Shown: positions 24,647 to 32,544 of the stretch, one piece after another
Layout: each line of letters begins with the position of its first letter
Numbering within the stretch: the stretch's first letter is position 1
Origin: Clostridiaceae bacterium
GTDB lineage: Bacteria; Bacillota; Clostridia; UBA1212; DUPL01
NCBI GenBank assembly: GCA_012838385.1
Contig: DUPL01000108.1
Span: forward strand, 1-32,623
Length of the DNA: 32,623 bases
Direction: 5' to 3'
Program-made: the position numbers and the translations under genes
Notes under the pieces: model-generated
The model's database searches: none
Told to the model about the DNA's origin: nothing
Seen by the model: only the letters and a program-made list of their open reading frames with translations

Positions 24647-24909
24647 GTAATTGAATAATAAATGGCTTTGATGAGAAGCAGTAGATATTTCTTGTGATTG
24701 TAGAGAGAAGGCGGTTGGTGCAAGCCTGAATCAGGGAGATATCGAACCCGTCTTTGAGCTGTGATTTGGAACGAATACCCTTGGTATTCCAGTAAATATC
24801 ACCGGGAACTCCCGTTACAGGGTACAATGAGTGCGGAAATACCGAAGTTAGGTGGTACCACGGACTATGAATGTTCGCCCTAAGCTGATTATCAGATTGG
24901 GGTTTTTTT
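24647..24909 (+). ncRNA. T-box riboswitch of proS, proline specifier CCC
   Basis: A tRNA-sensing leader that stops transcription unless uncharged tRNA-Pro binds. Recognisable parts in order: stem I start GATGAGAAGCAGTAG (24670-24684), the AGAGAG bulge (24702-24707), the distal loop GGTTGGTGCAAGCC (24713-24726), then GAA-CCC-GTCTTTGAGC with specifier CCC at 24747-24749, a perfect hairpin GAATACC/GGTATTC (24773-24789), and the T-box AGGTGGTACCACGG (24850-24863), whose TGGT can pair with the tRNA ACCA end. The terminator pairs CCCTAA with TTGGGG (24878-24902), followed by seven T. CCC is a proline codon and fits the downstream gene. Confidence 0.92.
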
Positions 24910-24934
24910 AATATTTATTTTTGGAGGTATATGT

Positions 24935-26647
24935 ATGAAGTTGGACAGACTTGTAGGGGAAAGGTTTAAGGAAAGGCCTTCCGATTGCGTCATCGATTCT
25001 CATGCTTTGATGATACGCGGAGGATATATGAAGCAGGTTTCAAACGGAATATATTCGCAATTCATGCCTCTTAAGAGAATTGCACACAAGGTTGAGAGAA
25101 TAATTCGCGAAGAGATGGATGCAATAGATGGACAGGAAGTATTGTTTCCTGTGGTTATGCCTGCATCCCTTTGGGAAGAGTCGGGCAGATACGAATCTGT
25201 GGGCAAGGAGCTTGCCAGGTTCGTTGACAGGAACGAAAAGAAGCTCATTCTCGGCATGACTCATGAGGAAGCATGCGTGCATCTTGTAAAGGAGTATGGC
25301 AACAGCTATACGAAGTATCCATTCATGGTTTACCAGATACAAACCAAGTTCAGAGACGAAGCCCGTCCAAGAGCAGGACTAATTCGTGTCAGGGAGTTCA
25401 CTATGAAGGACGCATACTCCTTCCACACATCCCAGGAGGATTTGGAAGAGTATTACGAAAGATGTTATGAGGCGTACTTGAGGATTTTTGCACGTGCCGG
25501 CATTCCTGATGTGGTTGCGGTAAGCTCCGATCCTGGTATGATGGGTGGAAACATATCCCATGAGTTTATGCTTCTCACACCAGTCGGAGAAGACACGGTG
25601 GTTCTGTGCACAGAGTGTGACTACAAGGCAAACATGGAGGCTGCCGAGTCCATTGTTGAGAATACAAGGGATGAAGTATCAAAAGAGCTGGAGCTGGTCA
25701 GCACTCCTGCCACAAAGACAATAGAAGCCTTGTGTGATTTTCTCGGAATAACCAAGGAGAAGACTTGCAAGGCGGTTATGTACAGAAGAAATATTGATGA
25801 CAAAATAATAGTTGTGTTTATACGTGGAGACTTGGATGTCAATGAAACAAAAGTAAGGAATTATCTTGGATTTGAGATACATCCTGCAGATATTGAGGAA
25901 GGCGAAGGTATCGTTCCCGGCTTTACAGGTCCGGTTAACCTAAGTGGTGAAATAATAGTACTGTTTGACAAGAGTCTTGAGAACACCAACAACATGGTCA
26001 CTGGCGGCAATGTGGAAGATTACCATTATGTCGGTCTTGACTTTGCAAGAGATTTGAAGGATGTTGAATTCCATGATTTAGCAAAGGCCGTAGAAGGGGG
26101 CATTTGTCCTCAATGCGGTAACAAGTCTTTGACAGTAAAAAGAGGCATAGAGGTGGGCAATATATTCCAGCTTGGAACCAAGTACACCGAGTCCATGGGC
26201 ATGGAATACATTGACAGTGACGGCAAGCCAAGAAATCCAATCATGGGCTGCTACGGCATAGGTGTTGGAAGACTGATTGCTTCCGTTGCAGAGGTTCATC
26301 ATGATGAAAACGGTCCAATCTGGCCCATGTCAATAAGTCCATGGCAGGTACACATTTGTGCTCTACGCTCCGACGAACCCAATGTTAAGGAGTTTGCGGA
26401 CAAATTGTATGAGAACCTTATGAAAAAGGGTATAGAGGTTATATATGACGACAGAAATGTTAGTGCCGGAGTCATGTTCTCCGATGCAGACCTTTTGGGT
26501 GTGCCTGTAAGGGTAATTGTGAGTCCGAGAAATCTCAAGAATAATGTCTGTGAGATAACGGCAAGGGACAAGAGCTTCACCATCCAGGAGCCGATTGAAA
26601 GTGTTGAAGAAAAATTGGTTGAAATAGTGAAAAGCAATTTATGCTAG
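24935..26647 (+). CDS. proS: Prolyl-tRNA synthetase (bacterial type with editing domain)
   Basis: Charges tRNA-Pro. A class II core with motif 2 (FRDEARPRAGLIRVREFTMKD split around the loop) and motif 3 (GCYGIGVGRLIAS) is interrupted by a YbaK-like editing domain at about residues 240-400 that removes mischarged alanine. A C-terminal anticodon-binding domain begins near residue 470 (WQVHICALRS). At 570 residues it is the standard bacterial ProS. GGAGG stands 8 bases before the ATG. Expression is controlled by the T-box leader just upstream, and a strong terminator follows. Confidence 0.97.
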   Translation: MKLDRLVGERFKERPSDCVIDSHALMIRGGYMKQVSNGIYSQFMPLKRIAHKVERIIREEMDAIDGQEVLFPVVMPASLWEESGRYESVGKELARFVDRNEKKLILGMTHEEACVHLVKEYGNSYTKYPFMVYQIQTKFRDEARPRAGLIRVREFTMKDAYSFHTSQEDLEEYYERCYEAYLRIFARAGIPDVVAVSSDPGMMGGNISHEFMLLTPVGEDTVVLCTECDYKANMEAAESIVENTRDEVSKELELVSTPATKTIEALCDFLGITKEKTCKAVMYRRNIDDKIIVVFIRGDLDVNETKVRNYLGFEIHPADIEEGEGIVPGFTGPVNLSGEIIVLFDKSLENTNNMVTGGNVEDYHYVGLDFARDLKDVEFHDLAKAVEGGICPQCGNKSLTVKRGIEVGNIFQLGTKYTESMGMEYIDSDGKPRNPIMGCYGIGVGRLIASVAEVHHDENGPIWPMSISPWQVHICALRSDEPNVKEFADKLYENLMKKGIEVIYDDRNVSAGVMFSDADLLGVPVRVIVSPRNLKNNVCEITARDKSFTIQEPIESVEEKLVEIVKSNLC

Positions 26648-26648
26648 G

Positions 26649-26678
26649 AAAAAACCCACAGTTTGTGGGTTTTTATTT
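26649..26678 (+). terminator. Terminator after proS
   Basis: AAAAACCCACA (26650-26660), loop GTT, TGTGGGTTTTT (26664-26674), then ATTTT. This is a strong intrinsic terminator, usable on both strands. Confidence 0.9.
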
Positions 26679-26739
26679 TGATGAATTGAGTTAAAAAAGC
26701 ATTATTGAGATATTGAACAGTACTGAAATGTTTTGATTA

Positions 26740-26754
26740 GGGAGGTATTCTCCC
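26740..26754 (+). repeat. Small hairpin in the AT-rich leader of the lipoprotein gene
   Basis: GGGAG-GTATT-CTCCC lies about 80 bases before the lipoprotein ATG, in a 185-base gap that is otherwise AT-rich. Its role is unknown; it could be an operator or a weak terminator. Confidence 0.4.
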
Positions 26755-26832
26755 CTTTATATTATTTACAAAAAGTAAAATAATATTATAATTATCATAT
26801 ATTAATTTTAAAATTGTTCGGAGTGTGTTATT

Positions 26833-29109
26833 ATGCAAAAACGGATTATGCTTTTGGTCGTGGTGGTTTTTTTGTGTTTGGGTCTTTTTTCATGCGGTAA
26901 AAAGGAACCCACGGATGGTGATCAGGAGGAAGAGGTTAAAGGTTATGGCGCAGGAGAAATAGTCATTTCTGTTTTTTGGCCTCCGATGAAAGGTTTTACC
27001 ACTGAAGAGCAGTTCGATTATTTGGTTGAGGCTGGTATTGATTTGCTCGAGTGGGGAACCGATCCGATTTTTACAGACGAGGATACAATCAGGGAAACTT
27101 TAAGATTGTGTAATGAAAAGGGTTTGAAGATAACAATTGCAGACAAAGACTGGATTGGCATTGAAAAGAAATCGGATAAAGAAATTAGGGAGCTTGTAAG
27201 AAGGTACAAGGACAATGAATGCGTAGTGGGATATTTGCTTCTTGACGAGCCACATAATGCAAATCCGTTTGGAAGAGTTGCAAAAATCATGGCGGAAGAG
27301 CACCCGGGATGTATATCGCAGTTAAACATGCTTCCTATGGGAGCGCTGCCTGACCCAAGAGGTCATGCGGAAGACTGGATAAGCTCTGCGGGTAGGGAAA
27401 ATGTAAGGTACCTTTCCTACGACCAGTATCCCTTTGCCTTGCAGCCTGGCTCCATTCCTCAGATGTTTGGAAATATGAACTTTGTTAGGGAAGTTGGTCT
27501 TAAGTACAATGTGGATACCGCCCTTTACATCCAATCTGTTGGTGTACTTGACAAGTTCAGAAGGACGAATGCAAATGAGATTAGGTACCATACATCTGCA
27601 GCGCTTGCATATGGTTACAAAAATCTCAAGTATTTTACCTGGATAACACCTGTGGAAAGAGGTGAGGATTTCACTCTTGCCATTATTTCACCAGAAGGCG
27701 AGAAAACGGATCTCTTTGATGGTGTGGCGCAGATAAACAGGGATATAAAGAAGGTGAGCAGCATTCTAGGAAAGCTTGATGCCGTTGAGATATATCATAA
27801 TGGAAGACAGGATGCTTCAACGAAAATGCTTGAACCTGGCTGGCATGTGGAAGCTACTGACAAAAAGGATTTTCTTGTTTCCTTAATGGTGGATAGAAAG
27901 ACAAAGAGAAACTATCTTATGATTGTTAACAAGAATTTTAACAAGGATGCAACCCTTGCTCTAAAGCTCAACGGTGTTGAAAGTTTGATGGATGTAACCA
28001 GTGGGGAGGAAGAGGAGGTAACCATAACAGATGGAATTTTCCAGTGTGAGCTTCTTGCAGGCGGTTTCAGGCTGTATAGACTTTCAGAAGGTGTGACTTT
28101 ACATAAAGAATATCAGGATGCGGATGTGAATCTGGCTTTGGATAAACCAATTTACTCCAACTTCTCCCGCGGATACGATGGATACTTTAATTACAAGGCG
28201 GTCGACGGAAACAGGGTGTCCACCGACCGTTCCAGAGGATGGAGATATGAAGGAGCAGGAGACGAAGAGATTTATATAATGGTGGATCTTAAGAGGGCTG
28301 TTGATATTAACAGGGTGGACCTGTATCCCGTTACCAGAGGAGACGAGGAAAGAAACGGACAGTACTTTCCAAGGAAGTTTACGATACTGTACTCAACCAA
28401 CGGAAAAGATTACAAAGAAATCTTGTCTGATACCTGGGAAAAGAGAAAAGAGCTGAGTTATACATTTGATACTGTAAAGGCCAGATATGTGAAAATACGT
28501 ATTGATGAGGCTGTAAAGGTTTCGGATATATATATTGCCGAGATATGTGAAATTGAGATTTACAATGATGATGGTACACTGCCAAAATATCAGAGGGTAT
28601 GGGAAAAAGACAAGACCCTTATACCAGAGTATAATGTAGCGCTTAACAAGAGGGTTAAGACGTCATCATCTTTGGAAGCACCCCAGTGGGGATGGATGAG
28701 AAAACACATAAATGATGGCATGATTAAGGCAACCAATACGCATTCAGGCTGGACCACACAGACAGGGCGTCACATGACCGACCCTTATGCTGAAGAGTGG
28801 GTACTGATTGACCTGGGTGAGAAGTTTAACATTGATACCGTGGTATTGTATCCAAGGCAGGATACGGGCTATTACTTCCCAAAACATCTTGTTGTTGAGG
28901 TTTCGTTGGATGAAAAAGACTGGACAGAGGTGTATGAACTAAAGGAATCCGGTGCTGTTTCAACCATTGCAAGAGTTTTAAAGTTTGATGCAGTTGATGC
29001 ACGATATGTAAGGGTGGTTTCAAAAGAGATGACTCAGGTGGAATCGTCGCCTGACGGCTATCTTTTCCAACTGGCGGAGTTTGAAGTCTATAGAACTGGA
29101 AGGCAATAA
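26833..29109 (+). CDS. Surface lipoprotein: glycoside-hydrolase-like domain plus two F5/8 type C domains
   Basis: Exported and lipid-anchored: a basic start, hydrophobic stretch and lipobox LFSC with C21 as the modified cysteine. Residues about 45-330 look like a TIM-barrel glycoside hydrolase, with alternating strands, an acidic LLLDEP (D138, E139) and YDQYP (D197) at strand ends; the family is not recognised and catalysis is unproven. A beta-rich linker domain follows (about 330-425). Two discoidin/CBM32-type domains end the protein (about 430-590 and 605-757), each starting with NLALDKP or NVALNKR and ending YVKIRI or YVRVVS before a final EIY/EVY strand. It is likely to bind and perhaps trim sugars at the cell surface. 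It is monocistronic between two terminators. Confidence 0.82.
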   Translation: MQKRIMLLVVVVFLCLGLFSCGKKEPTDGDQEEEVKGYGAGEIVISVFWPPMKGFTTEEQFDYLVEAGIDLLEWGTDPIFTDEDTIRETLRLCNEKGLKITIADKDWIGIEKKSDKEIRELVRRYKDNECVVGYLLLDEPHNANPFGRVAKIMAEEHPGCISQLNMLPMGALPDPRGHAEDWISSAGRENVRYLSYDQYPFALQPGSIPQMFGNMNFVREVGLKYNVDTALYIQSVGVLDKFRRTNANEIRYHTSAALAYGYKNLKYFTWITPVERGEDFTLAIISPEGEKTDLFDGVAQINRDIKKVSSILGKLDAVEIYHNGRQDASTKMLEPGWHVEATDKKDFLVSLMVDRKTKRNYLMIVNKNFNKDATLALKLNGVESLMDVTSGEEEEVTITDGIFQCELLAGGFRLYRLSEGVTLHKEYQDADVNLALDKPIYSNFSRGYDGYFNYKAVDGNRVSTDRSRGWRYEGAGDEEIYIMVDLKRAVDINRVDLYPVTRGDEERNGQYFPRKFTILYSTNGKDYKEILSDTWEKRKELSYTFDTVKARYVKIRIDEAVKVSDIYIAEICEIEIYNDDGTLPKYQRVWEKDKTLIPEYNVALNKRVKTSSSLEAPQWGWMRKHINDGMIKATNTHSGWTTQTGRHMTDPYAEEWVLIDLGEKFNIDTVVLYPRQDTGYYFPKHLVVEVSLDEKDWTEVYELKESGAVSTIARVLKFDAVDARYVRVVSKEMTQVESSPDGYLFQLAEFEVYRTGRQ

Positions 29110-29122
29110 TCATGATAAAGCA

Positions 29123-29164
29123 TAACAAAGAGGCAAGCAGATATGCAAGCCTCTTTGTTATTTA
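29123..29164. terminator. Bidirectional terminator between lipoprotein and superoxide dismutase genes
   Basis: TAACAAAGAGGC (29123-29134) pairs with GCCTCTTTGTTA (29149-29160), with an inner GCA/TGC stem. It serves the two convergent genes. Confidence 0.85.
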
Positions 29165-29174
29165 TATCAAGCAA

Positions 29175-29690
29175 TTACTTGCGTGGGATATACCTTTTTA
29201 TCTCTCCACATGCTATTTTTGCGCCAGCACTTCCAGAGGGAGAGGTTGTGAAGTCATCGGGCAGTTGATGCACAATTATTGTACGCCCAATAACCTCAAA
29301 CAATCTGAATCTGTTTGTGTAAAATGCCATCCAGGCGTATCCGTTGTTTTCAAAAAGCGGTGGAAGGTCTCCTGCATGCTGCGGATGGGTGCATCTGTCA
29401 GGGTTGTAGTGCATTCCTACGTTTCTAAACGGATCTTCCTTGTCGCCTGAACATTCTTCACCCTCATGTATATGGAATCCAAAAACCTTGCTGGCGCAAA
29501 TGTCTGGTTTTGTTGGCAAACCATGTATTTCCGCAACCAGCAGAACACCGTTTCTTACCTGATAGAAATCTACCCGTCCCACTATGCTCTGGTGTTCTCT
29601 GTCGCCTAAAATATCCGCATAGGCTCCAGGGTTTCTTTTAGAAACTACTTCGGCAAATTTTTTGGTATTCCTCTTGAAACTGAATTTCAT
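29175..29690 (-). CDS. Cu/Zn superoxide dismutase family protein, no signal peptide
   Basis: Would convert superoxide to oxygen and peroxide. All expected metal ligands are visible: H73 and H75 (GFHIHEG), bridging H94 (GMHYNP), H102, H105 and D108 (HPQHAGDLP), and H141 (IIVHQ). C80 and C161 can form the conserved disulfide, and PSGSAGAKIACGEI is the C-terminal signature. The zinc loop between H102 and H105 is much shorter than in eukaryotic SOD1. At 171 residues with a basic, non-hydrophobic N-terminus it appears cytosolic, unlike the usual periplasmic SodC. AGAGGTG stands before the ATG. Metal use and activity are not proven. Confidence 0.88.
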   Translation of the reverse strand: MKFSFKRNTKKFAEVVSKRNPGAYADILGDREHQSIVGRVDFYQVRNGVLLVAEIHGLPTKPDICASKVFGFHIHEGEECSGDKEDPFRNVGMHYNPDRCTHPQHAGDLPPLFENNGYAWMAFYTNRFRLFEVIGRTIIVHQLPDDFTTSPSGSAGAKIACGEIKRYIPRK

Positions 29691-29748
29691 AATTTCACCT
29701 CTTTTCCTCTATATAATGTATGAAAAAATGTATGTATTTGTGAGAACC

Positions 29749-29787
29749 TTGAAATTAAGTGATTTCTTTAGTATACTTAAGTATACT
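29749..29787 (+). promoter_or_regulatory. Promoter of the prepilin operon with 18-base palindrome
   Basis: TTGAAA (29749-29754) and TATACT (29772-29777) are 17 bases apart. A perfect palindrome, AGTATACTTAAGTATACT (29770-29787), covers the -10 box and the predicted start point near 29784, a typical repressor site. Confidence 0.7.
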
Positions 29788-29809
29788 TACAGAAAAATAG
29801 AAGTTGGCG

Positions 29810-30379
29810 ATGAACATCATGAAAAAGGGGTTTACTCTGGTTGAGATAATTGTTGTAATTACCATCATAGCGATAATAGCAGCGATAGCCGTTCCTTCAG
29901 TAGTGCAATACTATAAATACTCTGAGGACAGGTACAGAAACAATGTTGCGCGAACTCTTTTTGTTGCCGCTACAAACAGTCTTACCCAAAAAAGTATCGC
30001 CGGACTTCTTAATGATTTGCCTTATGATGGATATGTCAATCTTGAAAACCTGATAACTGATGATGAGAATTTCTATGATGATGAGATAAAGATAAACTAC
30101 AATACAAGAAACATTGTGTACGTTACCAGCAAGGAGAATGTAAGCAGGATCCTTGATGGATACATAATGGACACAAGTGTTCTTAACAACGCCATCCTTA
30201 TTGAATACAATATTGTTACAGGAAAGGTTCTGTCAGTCTTATATTCTGACAAGGTAGATGCCTTTGGATATGGGGATGGAAACTTTACAGATGTTTCAGA
30301 CAGGACAAAGGCAGCAAGGGAAGAAAAGAAAATAGGATTCTATGGAGCAAGAACGACCGGAATCCCGGAGAGAGAGTGA
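29810..30379 (+). CDS. Type IV prepilin-like protein (major-pilin-like or GspG/H-like)
   Basis: Has a class III signal: MKKG followed by FTLVEIIVVITIIAII, so prepilin peptidase would cut after the glycine, leaving F+1 and the conserved E+5, then a hydrophobic helix of about 22 residues. The globular part is about 155 residues and not recognisable. The start is uncertain: TTG 29804, ATG 29810 and ATG 29819 are in frame and none has a good ribosome site; ATG 29819 would give the shortest classical leader. It is the first gene of a four-gene overlapping set. No pilus ATPase, platform protein or peptidase is in the window, so these must lie elsewhere. Confidence 0.83.
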   Translation: MNIMKKGFTLVEIIVVITIIAIIAAIAVPSVVQYYKYSEDRYRNNVARTLFVAATNSLTQKSIAGLLNDLPYDGYVNLENLITDDENFYDDEIKINYNTRNIVYVTSKENVSRILDGYIMDTSVLNNAILIEYNIVTGKVLSVLYSDKVDAFGYGDGNFTDVSDRTKAAREEKKIGFYGARTTGIPERE

Positions 30380-31089
30380 GTAAGACAATGAAGTATATAC
30401 GCAACAATTCAGGTGCTTCAATAATATTTGTGGTGATAATATCGGTGGTGTTTCTGCTTGCAGGTGCAAGCGTGCTTACAGCAGCAAGCATGCTGTCGAG
30501 CACATCCATTAAGAATCATACCAACAAACAAGTCTACTACTACGCGAAATCCGCAGCTGAAGTTGTCAGCAAGGAGATTGTGGGTGACGAAGGTTTTGGG
30601 TATGAGATAATTAATTATATAGGTTTAATTGGAGCGACTCATAATAACGGAAAGAATAACACAGAAGAGCTTGTTGATGTTCCAGCGGAAATTGTGTTGG
30701 ATTGCAATATTACTCTACTGAAAAACAGTACCCCTTATGATGATGTTGAATATGACAATGTACAAATCAAGCTAAGTGGTATTCAATTGATTAAGTTTCA
30801 GAGTTACCAGCATAAGAGCGGAAACACTTATGATGTTGTTGAGAGATATAACCTGGAGATTGATAGTGTGACCATTTCATTTGTCACAAGGCATAAAGGT
30901 GAGGAATACAAGCTTGCTTTGGAATACACCTTTAGTGCCAAAGGTGAAAGAAAAGCCGAATGCCAAGGGATTGGCGATTCTGTAAATGGCATTAAAGATT
31001 TGAATCTTTCACCTTTGCATTCCAAGCATATTGATTGGCGGGAATTTGACAGAATATTTGTAAGGGTGCATCAAAATGAAGTACATTAG
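30376..31089 (+). CDS. Minor pilin-like protein lacking Glu5 (PilX/GspK-like)
   Basis: A short basic leader and the hydrophobic segment ASIIFVVIISVVFLLAGASV resemble a prepilin N-terminus after SG, but there is no glutamate at +5. Loss of E5 is a mark of the GspK/PilX group at the tip of pilus-like fibres, so by place and shape this is the likely PilX/GspK equivalent. The remaining 190 residues are beta-rich with no known motif. The GTG start overlaps the previous stop (GTGA) and has GGAG 5 bases upstream; ATG 30388 is an alternative. Identification rests on operon context more than on sequence. Confidence 0.68.
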   Translation: MSKTMKYIRNNSGASIIFVVIISVVFLLAGASVLTAASMLSSTSIKNHTNKQVYYYAKSAAEVVSKEIVGDEGFGYEIINYIGLIGATHNNGKNNTEELVDVPAEIVLDCNITLLKNSTPYDDVEYDNVQIKLSGIQLIKFQSYQHKSGNTYDVVERYNLEIDSVTISFVTRHKGEEYKLALEYTFSAKGERKAECQGIGDSVNGIKDLNLSPLHSKHIDWREFDRIFVRVHQNEVH

Positions 31090-31381
31090 GAACAGTAAAG
31101 GCGAAACATTGGTAGAGGTAATTGTAAGTCTGGTTTTGTTTGCAGTACTGCTTGCGTCGGTCACGGTAATGGTGCAGACTTCACTTAATATTGCAGAAAG
31201 AGCTCATGAAAGAAATGAGGAGACAAGCCAGAGTGTTGCGGATATTGAGACTGGTCAGAGTTTGACTGATGTTGACAATCTTACATTTACTTTCAGCATA
31301 CATGGGGAAATAGATAAGGAATATGAAATACCCGTCGTTGTTAAACAGAGTGGAGGGTTGAAAGTTTATGCTACGGAATAA
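31076..31381 (+). CDS. Short minor prepilin (PilV/GspI-like)
   Basis: The 101 residues begin MKYIRNSKG then ETLVEVIVSLVLFAVLLASV: cleavage after glycine gives E+1 and the conserved glutamate at +5. A small domain of about 65 residues follows, of the size expected for GspI/PilV-type minor pilins. The leader closely resembles that of the preceding gene (MKYIRN), suggesting a shared ancestry or conserved processing site. It overlaps the previous gene by 14 bases and the next by 14 bases, so translation is strongly coupled. AAGGGTG serves as ribosome site. Confidence 0.78.
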   Translation: MKYIRNSKGETLVEVIVSLVLFAVLLASVTVMVQTSLNIAERAHERNEETSQSVADIETGQSLTDVDNLTFTFSIHGEIDKEYEIPVVVKQSGGLKVYATE

Positions 31382-32318
31382 CAGAGGTTATACTCTTGTA
31401 GAAGTAATGGTTACACTTACGTTGTTGACCATATTTATTGCATGTGTTGTGGCGATAGTAAGTCCCATATTGAGAATATATAACAGGACTGTAGCAATAG
31501 CGGAGGAACAATCTATTGCGATAAATATTGCTGGCCTTATAGCTCACGAAATACAGCATGCCACAAACGTCGAAATTACCAACGAAGGAAAAACTCTTGT
31601 TCTGGATGGCATAGAATACACAACCCAGGACGGACAACTTGTTTCATCCAATAATTTGGTTTTTGATCCTGTTTATTATGGTGGTTCCAAAATAGATGTA
31701 TTGTTTGAGAATAACGAAAATGATCCTTTTATTTCTATTAAAGTAACTGTGTTTAGAGAAAATACTGAAAAATACAGTTATAACTTGTTGGCAAGTCCCC
31801 TTGTTTTTCTTGGGTTAGATGAGGAAGGGGAAGAGCCGGAGTATGGATATGAAGCAGGGGATCTGGCTTTTATTGATGAGAATGGCAGAGCGGTTTACTT
31901 GTCAGGAACATGGGAACTTACCAAGCTTGAAGCAGCAAACAATACTGAGGGTAATGGCACGAACCTAGTGATAGGCACATTGTATAGAGACCAGACTGGA
32001 ATATATGCAGTGATACATAGGAACCCGTTTTTTCTCCGTGAAGACGCTAAGAATGATCCGACTTTGGAAGAAGCATCGCAGCTTGGCAGCCTTAGACATG
32101 CATTGGTAGAGGTGAATCCAAAGGAAAAGGTACTTACTTCTGACGATTATATTGGCTCCGATGTTTGGAAAGTACCAATAACGAAAGGCAGGATTCTGGA
32201 ATACGGAGAAAAACTTTACATTTGCTGGAATCCTTGGGATAATGGAAAAGCACATTTTCCACCCAATGCGGGCTCATGGATAGAGTTGATTCAGCCAAAA
32301 ATGCAAAATACAACATAG
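31368..32318 (+). CDS. Large minor prepilin (PilW/GspJ-like) with CBM5/12-like C-terminus
   Basis: MLRNNRG is followed by YTLVEVMVTLTLLTIFIACVV, giving cleavage after G7 and E+5. The middle part (about 40-150) has the beta-rich look of PilW/GspJ proteins. The C-terminal half is unusual: after an acidic linker (DEEGEEPEYGYEAGD) come aromatic-rich stretches, ending with ILEYGEKLYICWNPWDNG and SWIEL. The pattern Y-G-x-LY...W...P...W resembles carbohydrate-binding modules of family 5/12; this is my reading, not a search result. The ATG has TGGAGGG 10 bases upstream. It is the last gene of the operon, with a 13-bp hairpin after the stop. Confidence 0.78.
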   Translation: MLRNNRGYTLVEVMVTLTLLTIFIACVVAIVSPILRIYNRTVAIAEEQSIAINIAGLIAHEIQHATNVEITNEGKTLVLDGIEYTTQDGQLVSSNNLVFDPVYYGGSKIDVLFENNENDPFISIKVTVFRENTEKYSYNLLASPLVFLGLDEEGEEPEYGYEAGDLAFIDENGRAVYLSGTWELTKLEAANNTEGNGTNLVIGTLYRDQTGIYAVIHRNPFFLREDAKNDPTLEEASQLGSLRHALVEVNPKEKVLTSDDYIGSDVWKVPITKGRILEYGEKLYICWNPWDNGKAHFPPNAGSWIELIQPKMQNTT

Positions 32319-32324
32319 ATTGGA

Positions 32325-32360
32325 ACAAGCGGAGGTTTTTAACCTCCGCTTGTAATCTTT
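32325..32360 (+). terminator. Hairpin after the prepilin operon
   Basis: A perfect 13-bp stem ACAAGCGGAGGTT (32325-32337)/AACCTCCGCTTGT (32341-32353) with loop TTT. The tail AATCTTT is a poor T run, so termination may be partial, but the position right after the last prepilin gene fits. Confidence 0.75.
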
Positions 32361-32544
32361 ACAATGTGGAAGCAAAGTGTTCCATTGCTTGTGTAACCTC
32401 TTCTATTGCTTCCGGTTTTAGTAGTGAAAAATATTTAGGCAATGATTTCTCCAGGTATGCTTTATCAAATGTACCTGCAGCCTGACGTACAAAAGCGTCT
32501 TCCAATAATGTCTTGGCTTCATCTCTTTTTGAGTTGATGATAAA
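32359..32544 (-). pseudogene. Coding-like fragment without a start codon
   Basis: A 61-codon minus-strand frame between two stops. It reads as a plausible helical protein: KRDEAKTLLEDAFVRQAAG near its N-terminus, then LPKYFSLLKPEAIEEV and ending AMEHFASTL. It has no ATG or GTG in a useful place; the only conventional start is TTG at 32503-32505, without a ribosome site, and a stop lies just upstream. It could be the 3' remnant of a lost gene or a small gene using a rare start. The family is not recognised. The rest of the window's end (32545-32623) is AT-rich; a minus-strand TATAAT lies immediately before the frame. Confidence 0.4.

Noticed and set aside
26755-26832. AT-rich stretch before the lipoprotein gene considered as an attachment site or origin
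   Set aside because: It is only short, irregular A/T-rich sequence with no repeated iterons, DnaA boxes or integrase nearby; an ordinary promoter region is the simpler explanation.
29662-29844. Short plus-strand frame spanning the pilin promoter region
   Set aside because: It runs through the superoxide dismutase start, the promoter and the palindrome in a frame other than the pilin gene, with no ribosome site; a chance frame.
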